Of a stretch of 9,254 nucleotides of DNA, positions 6,769 through 9,254 are shown in pieces; within the stretch, counting starts at the first letter, position 1; every line of letters starts with the position of its first letter. This stretch comes from an uncultured Oscillospiraceae bacterium (GTDB lineage Bacteria > Bacillota > Clostridia > Oscillospirales > Oscillospiraceae). Both the position numbers and the translations under genes were made by a program. The notes under the pieces are model-generated. The model did not search any database and was not told the DNA's origin. It was given only the letters and a program-made list of their open reading frames with translations. Location of the stretch: NCBI GenBank assembly GCA_934569195.1, contig CAKTKB010000054.1, forward strand, positions 1-9,254, given 5' to 3'.

Positions 6769-6802
6769 CTGCATTTCCTCCGTTTCATAGATAGATAACT
6801 GT

Positions 6803-6831
6803 ATTTTACTATCTTCCGGCGGTTTCGTCAA
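6803..6831 (-). promoter_or_regulatory. Sigma-A promoter of the zinc-ribbon/Ig-like gene
   Basis: Read on the minus strand, TTGACG (6826-6831) and TAAAAT (6803-6808) are separated by 17 nt. Transcription would start near 6796, giving a leader of about 28 nt before the preferred ATG at 6768. Confidence 0.8.
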
Positions 6832-6873
6832 GTATTGCGCCGTTTTCCACGGATTCTGCTGTCCATTATCATT

Positions 6874-6913
6874 AAACGCACAGAGACTCAAGTGAGTCGG
6901 CTGTGCGTTTTTT
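6874..6913 (+). terminator. Orphan rightward intrinsic terminator
   Basis: AAACGCACAG (6874-6883) pairs with CTGTGCGTTT (6901-6910), and GACTC (6885-6889) pairs with GAGTC (6894-6898) inside it around an AAGT loop. Six Ts at 6908-6913 give it a plus-strand direction. No plus-strand gene precedes it: the neighbour on the left is transcribed the other way. It may end an unseen small RNA, be the relic of a lost gene, or insulate the GC-rich module to its right. Confidence 0.8.
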
Positions 6914-6935
6914 CTTTACTACAACCCCATAGGAC
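6914..6935. other. Composition junction between chromosome-like and GC-rich mobile-like DNA
   Basis: To the left the DNA is moderate in GC with AT-rich spacers. From about 6935 rightwards third codon positions are almost always G or C, and genes are tightly packed on the plus strand. The 22 nt between the terminator's T run and the next ribosome binding site contain no recognisable promoter. No att repeat or integrase is visible, so the exact junction and its mechanism cannot be fixed. A chimeric assembly is also possible. Confidence 0.55.
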
Positions 6936-6945
6936 GGAGGTGAGA

Positions 6946-7200
6946 CTGACGGGAAAGTACCGCTACCTGACCTTCGAGGACAGGAAGAAGATCGAGGCGT
7001 GGCATCTGCTCGGAGATCGGCCGGTCGACATCGCGGCCCGCCTGAGCGTCCACCACACCACGATCTACAAGGAGCTCCAGCGAGGCGCGACCGGCACGCT
7101 GGACGCCAACCAGCGCGAAGGGTACAGCGCAGAGCTCGCCGAGAGGCGGCTGCGTGAGAGCTTCAAGCGCAGAGGCAAAAGAGCACCGGCCGCACAGTAG
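6946..7200 (+). CDS. IS30-type helix-turn-helix (HTH_38-like) protein, start codon uncertain
   Basis: About 84 residues. The segment YRYLTFEDRKKIEAWHLLGD, then PVDIAARLSVHHTTIYKELQRG, is a helix-turn-helix of the type at the N terminus of IS30-family transposases, followed by YSAELAERRLRESFKRRGK, also IS30-like. The DDE catalytic domain is absent and the ORF stops at 7200. It is therefore either a stand-alone small DNA-binding protein, as often found in mobile elements, or a transposase remnant. The start is a problem. GGAGG at 6936-6940 is well formed, but the codon 8 nt after it (6949-6951) is ACG rather than ATG. A CTG at 6946 is the best placed alternative; a GTG at 6940 overlaps the ribosome binding site. 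An ATG at 6835 is in frame but lies before the terminator and is not credible. It is the first gene of the GC-rich module. Confidence 0.65.
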   Translation: MTGKYRYLTFEDRKKIEAWHLLGDRPVDIAARLSVHHTTIYKELQRGATGTLDANQREGYSAELAERRLRESFKRRGKRAPAAQ

Positions 7201-7245
7201 CCAAGAGTACCCGGCAACGCCGGGCCGAAGAAAGGAGAGCCCAAC

Positions 7246-7392
7246 ATGAAAACAACCACACGACCCCGACGCTGAAAATGGACGAGCTGCGCACCCTCCG
7301 CGCTGCTCTCTGAAGCGATCCGGCGGTCGTGTTTCTGCTTTTCAGGGACTCGACACCACCAAGACCCCCCGGCTCCGGCCGGGCCAAGATGA
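7246..7392 (+). pseudogene. Tiny ORF, apparently frame-broken small gene
   Basis: AAAGGAG at 7231-7237 precedes an ATG at 7246, but that frame stops after nine codons (MKTTTRPRR). The next frame over, from about 7251 (AACAACCACACG) to the TGA at 7312-7314, has very GC-rich third positions like the neighbours. It reads NNHTTPTLKMDELRTLRAAL. A return to the first frame would continue EAIRRSCFCFSG and end at 7392, just before the next gene. This pattern suggests one or two small indels in a gene of about 50 codons. A nine-codon leader peptide is an alternative. No family is recognised, and part of the stretch could instead be structured RNA. Confidence 0.35.
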
Positions 7393-7404
7393 AAGGAGAC
7401 CACC

Positions 7405-8193
7405 ATGAACACCTACGAGATCACATTCACCAGAGAGAACGGCAGCACCGGCAAAGACCGCATCACGGCCGCCAATGAGAAGCAGGCCCGCAAAGACTTC
7501 CGCGAGATCTACCGCCACAGCAGCGCCACCATCACCGACGTCATCGTCGCGGCCGAGAATGTCCCGGCCAGCAAGCAGCAGGAGCGGGACGCTCTCGACC
7601 AAATCCGGGCCATCGTGGACACCCTCGGGCCGGACAGCTACCTCGCCACGGCCTTCGCTGGATGCTTCGAGGACGCCGAGGAGAACATCAAAAACGACTT
7701 TGCGTGCAGTATGAAGCAGCGCCTCGAGAGTGCTGAGGCAAAGCGCATCGAGGCCGAGCTCGGCTACAACCGCCTCGTCGACAAGCTCGCGGCGAGTGAG
7801 AAAGCCCTCGAGGCTGCCCGTGCTGACATCGAAAAGAAGGACGAGGAAATCGCGGTGTTAAACGCTCGGATCTCTGCCATCCAGCGCCCCACTGAGCCGA
7901 CCGAAATCTCGGACGAGCTTCTGGCCGACCTCGCCACCTTCTCCTCCGTGTATATCGAGCGGATCCAGAAGGCCATCATCGAGAACGCTGGACAGATTGC
8001 CAAAAACGACACGCTCGTGCGCCTTCTCCACCAGTACAGCACGCGCCTCGAGCAGGAGCGCATCGAGTACGCCCGCGAGGTCTACAACTGCGCGAAGCAC
8101 GGCACGGAGTTCCGGCCCTCAAATAAGTGCCTCACACACGCCAGCAGCTACCGCGACGTCATCCAAGACCTGCTGCGCGGCTACTGGAGCTAA
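7405..8193 (+). CDS. Coiled-coil accessory protein of a mobile element, 262 aa
   Basis: This is a hydrophilic, probably cytoplasmic protein of unknown function. Residues 1-50 form a small beta-rich N-terminal segment (MNTYEITFTRENGSTGKDRI, then TAANEKQARKDFREIYRHSS) of a kind I associate with small proteins on gut Firmicute mobile elements. Residues about 105-160 are rich in Ala, Glu, Lys and Leu with heptad character and should form a coiled coil. A Pro-rich break (RPTEPTE, 161-167) precedes a second helical region to the end. Four cysteines (87, 101, 229, 242) form no recognisable zinc site. AAAGGAG lies before the ATG and fits the start. The gene is followed 13 nt after its stop by the next gene, whose ribosome binding site begins right after the stop codon. 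No enzymatic motif is visible. Confidence 0.85.
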   Translation: MNTYEITFTRENGSTGKDRITAANEKQARKDFREIYRHSSATITDVIVAAENVPASKQQERDALDQIRAIVDTLGPDSYLATAFAGCFEDAEENIKNDFACSMKQRLESAEAKRIEAELGYNRLVDKLAASEKALEAARADIEKKDEEIAVLNARISAIQRPTEPTEISDELLADLATFSSVYIERIQKAIIENAGQIAKNDTLVRLLHQYSTRLEQERIEYAREVYNCAKHGTEFRPSNKCLTHASSYRDVIQDLLRGYWS

Positions 8194-8206
8194 GGAGGTG
8201 AGACAC

Positions 8207-8734
8207 ATGAAACAGGGCATCAGCATCGAAAGAACCTACGACCTGCACGACAGGCTGGTCGTCAGGATCCTGAAGCGCCGAGGCCGCCTGACGCTGGAGG
8301 AGGTCAGCGACCTCCTCCGGCTCGAGGGCGGGGGCGAGTGGAGCGGCTGGTATGCCGTTCTGCTCAACTGCACCGAGGGGACGATCGGCGGGAACGGCTT
8401 GTACGACTCCGAGGATCCCAAAGGCGACGCCGTCGACCTTTACGAAATCAACGAGGGCGATGACTGCCCGATCTGCGGTAAGTTTATCCCGCCCTTCCAG
8501 TATTGCCCGAGCTGCGGAGCAAAGTGGAGCGACGCCGACCAGAACGTCGAGACGCTCCTCGCCTCGATGATGGAGGAGACCCGGCGCATGATCGCCACCT
8601 CCTCTAAGGAGGACGGCCGAGTCGCGTGGTACTGGTCGTTCATCGGATCCCTCGATATGGCCCGCCAGCTCGGACTCATAACCGAGGAGCGCCGCCAAGA
8701 GCTCTATGAAAAGGCGAAGGAGATGAAGCCATGA
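8207..8734 (+). CDS. Zinc-ribbon accessory protein, 175 aa
   Basis: This protein of unknown function is built around a central zinc ribbon: C87-x2-C90 (CPICG) and C100-x2-C103 (CPSCG). The N-terminal region (residues 1-55) has a possible winged-helix look (RILKRRGRLTLEEVSDLLRL), which is a weak inference. The C-terminal region is helical, with WYWSFIGSLDMARQLGLITE at 141-160 followed by a charged helix. The start is the ATG at 8207, preceded by AGGAGGTGAG; longer in-frame readings overlap the previous gene and are not credible. The stop overlaps the next start in ATGA (8731-8734), so translation is probably coupled. It may bind nucleic acid or protein. Confidence 0.85.
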   Translation: MKQGISIERTYDLHDRLVVRILKRRGRLTLEEVSDLLRLEGGGEWSGWYAVLLNCTEGTIGGNGLYDSEDPKGDAVDLYEINEGDDCPICGKFIPPFQYCPSCGAKWSDADQNVETLLASMMEETRRMIATSSKEDGRVAWYWSFIGSLDMARQLGLITEERRQELYEKAKEMKP

Positions 8735-9114
8735 ACACCAAGGCCATCCGGCAGCTCGCCGACGTCACGCTGGACAAGTACCGCAGCTCGATCCCCCGCA
8801 AAGCCTTCGAGGAGTTCGTGAAGGACATCATCGCCGGCGAGAACCGCGCGACCGCCTTCAGATACGAGGCAAGCCCCATCTGCCGGGCCTCGTTCCCGTC
8901 CACGCTGGACGAGGACGGCGCCCGCTGCACCGTGGAGGTCACGGTCTACCGGCTGAACGCCGTGGCCGTTACCGCCTACCTGCTGGACGGGCCCGAGACG
9001 CTGCTGCGACACATCGGGCTCGACGAGCGGGACACCTATACCACCAAGCACGAGATCGACGACCTCGTCACCGTCGTGCACATCACCAGACTGGAGGGAG
9101 GTGGAACCGCATGA
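8731..9114 (+). CDS. Unknown accessory protein, 127 aa
   Basis: I do not recognise a family. It is a small soluble alpha/beta protein: a helical N terminus (TKAIRQLADVTLDKYRSSIP, then KAFEEFVKDIIAGENRA) is followed by alternating strands (ARCTVEVTVYRLNAVAVTAY and DLVTVVHITRLEGG). It has two cysteines (51 and 66), no membrane segment and no catalytic motif. The start overlaps the previous stop by ATGA and AAGGAG lies just upstream. Its own stop overlaps the next start in the same way at 9111-9114, so three genes form one translationally coupled unit. Codon use is very GC-rich at third positions, like its neighbours. Confidence 0.82.
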   Translation: MNTKAIRQLADVTLDKYRSSIPRKAFEEFVKDIIAGENRATAFRYEASPICRASFPSTLDEDGARCTVEVTVYRLNAVAVTAYLLDGPETLLRHIGLDERDTYTTKHEIDDLVTVVHITRLEGGGTA

Positions 9115-9254
9115 CAGCCAAGTGCGTCGGCTGCGGGCTCGACTGGAACGTCAGCATCTATCAGAAAATCCCCCGCACCGGCTACATCTGCCCGCACTGT
9201 GAGAGCCGGCTCCGCGCCGGCGAGACCCTGCCGAACATTCAGGCCAGCCAGAAG
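9111..9254 (+). CDS. Small zinc-ribbon protein, N-terminal 48 residues (runs off window)
   Basis: This ORF starts with ATG at 9111, preceded by GGGAGGTGG, and is open to the right edge. Its visible part is a treble-clef or zinc-ribbon-like unit: C5-x2-C8 (CVGCG) and C27-x2-C30 (CPHCE). The stop lies beyond the window, so the true length and any further domain are unknown. ATGA overlap with the previous gene shows that it belongs to the same operon. The ribbon may bind nucleic acid or a partner protein; no function is asserted. Confidence 0.8.
   Translation, partial: MTAKCVGCGLDWNVSIYQKIPRTGYICPHCESRLRAGETLPNIQASQK

Noticed and set aside
7210..7224. CCCGGC-AAC-GCCGGG hairpin after the HTH gene
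   Set aside because: It is a perfect 6-bp stem but lacks a T tract, so it was not called a terminator; such hairpins are common in GC-rich DNA.
8159..8698. Minus-strand ORF of 179 codons in the GC-rich module
   Set aside because: It is a shadow of the zinc-ribbon gene; high GC lengthens random open frames, and it has no fitting ribosome binding site or domain.
1..9254. CRISPR array, rRNA or replication origin
   Set aside because: No regularly spaced repeats, rRNA-like sequence or clustered origin-type motifs were found on either strand.

Overview
The left three quarters of the window (1 to about 6900) looks like chromosome from a Clostridia-type Firmicute. It has moderate GC, AGGAGG-type ribosome binding sites, sigma-A-like promoters with 17-nt spacers, and U-tract hairpin terminators. 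The right quarter (about 6935 to 9254) is clearly GC-richer. It holds a tightly packed series of small accessory genes, some overlapping by ATGA, of the sort carried by conjugative elements or prophages of gut Firmicutes. The species cannot be named from the sequence. GC figures are judged by eye, not computed.

Layout, left to right. (1) A minus-strand operon reads MFS transporter (1897-3192), PHP-type metallohydrolase (893-1879), then an AGCS sodium:alanine/glycine symporter (865 to the left edge, partial). (2) A divergent DeoR-family repressor gene (3511-4287) lies across a 318-bp regulatory region. There a perfect 13-bp inverted repeat sits over the sigma-A-like promoter of the operon. (3) A strong terminator follows the repressor. 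(4) A minus-strand cluster contains a YjaB-like GNAT acetyltransferase, a 58-aa membrane protein and a two-domain GNAT/YoaP protein. (5) tRNA-Val(GAC) has its own promoter and a strong terminator. (6) A zinc-ribbon, membrane-anchored protein with a Thr-Pro linker and a Big_2-like domain follows. (7) An orphan plus-strand terminator lies at 6874-6913, and the composition changes just after it. (8) The GC-rich module encodes an IS30-type helix-turn-helix protein whose expected start codon is ACG, a tiny and apparently frame-broken ORF, a 262-aa coiled-coil protein, and three small proteins, two of them with zinc ribbons. The last runs off the right edge.

How the parts may work together. The repressor, divergent operator, importer, hydrolase and amino-acid symporter look like a locally regulated uptake-and-hydrolysis system. 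The substrate is unknown; an amide or ester that releases a small amino acid would fit, but that is inference. The GC-rich module begins without a visible promoter directly behind a terminator. This suggests that a mobile element was truncated or joined here, or that the contig is chimeric. No integrase, relaxase, CRISPR array, rRNA or replication origin was found.
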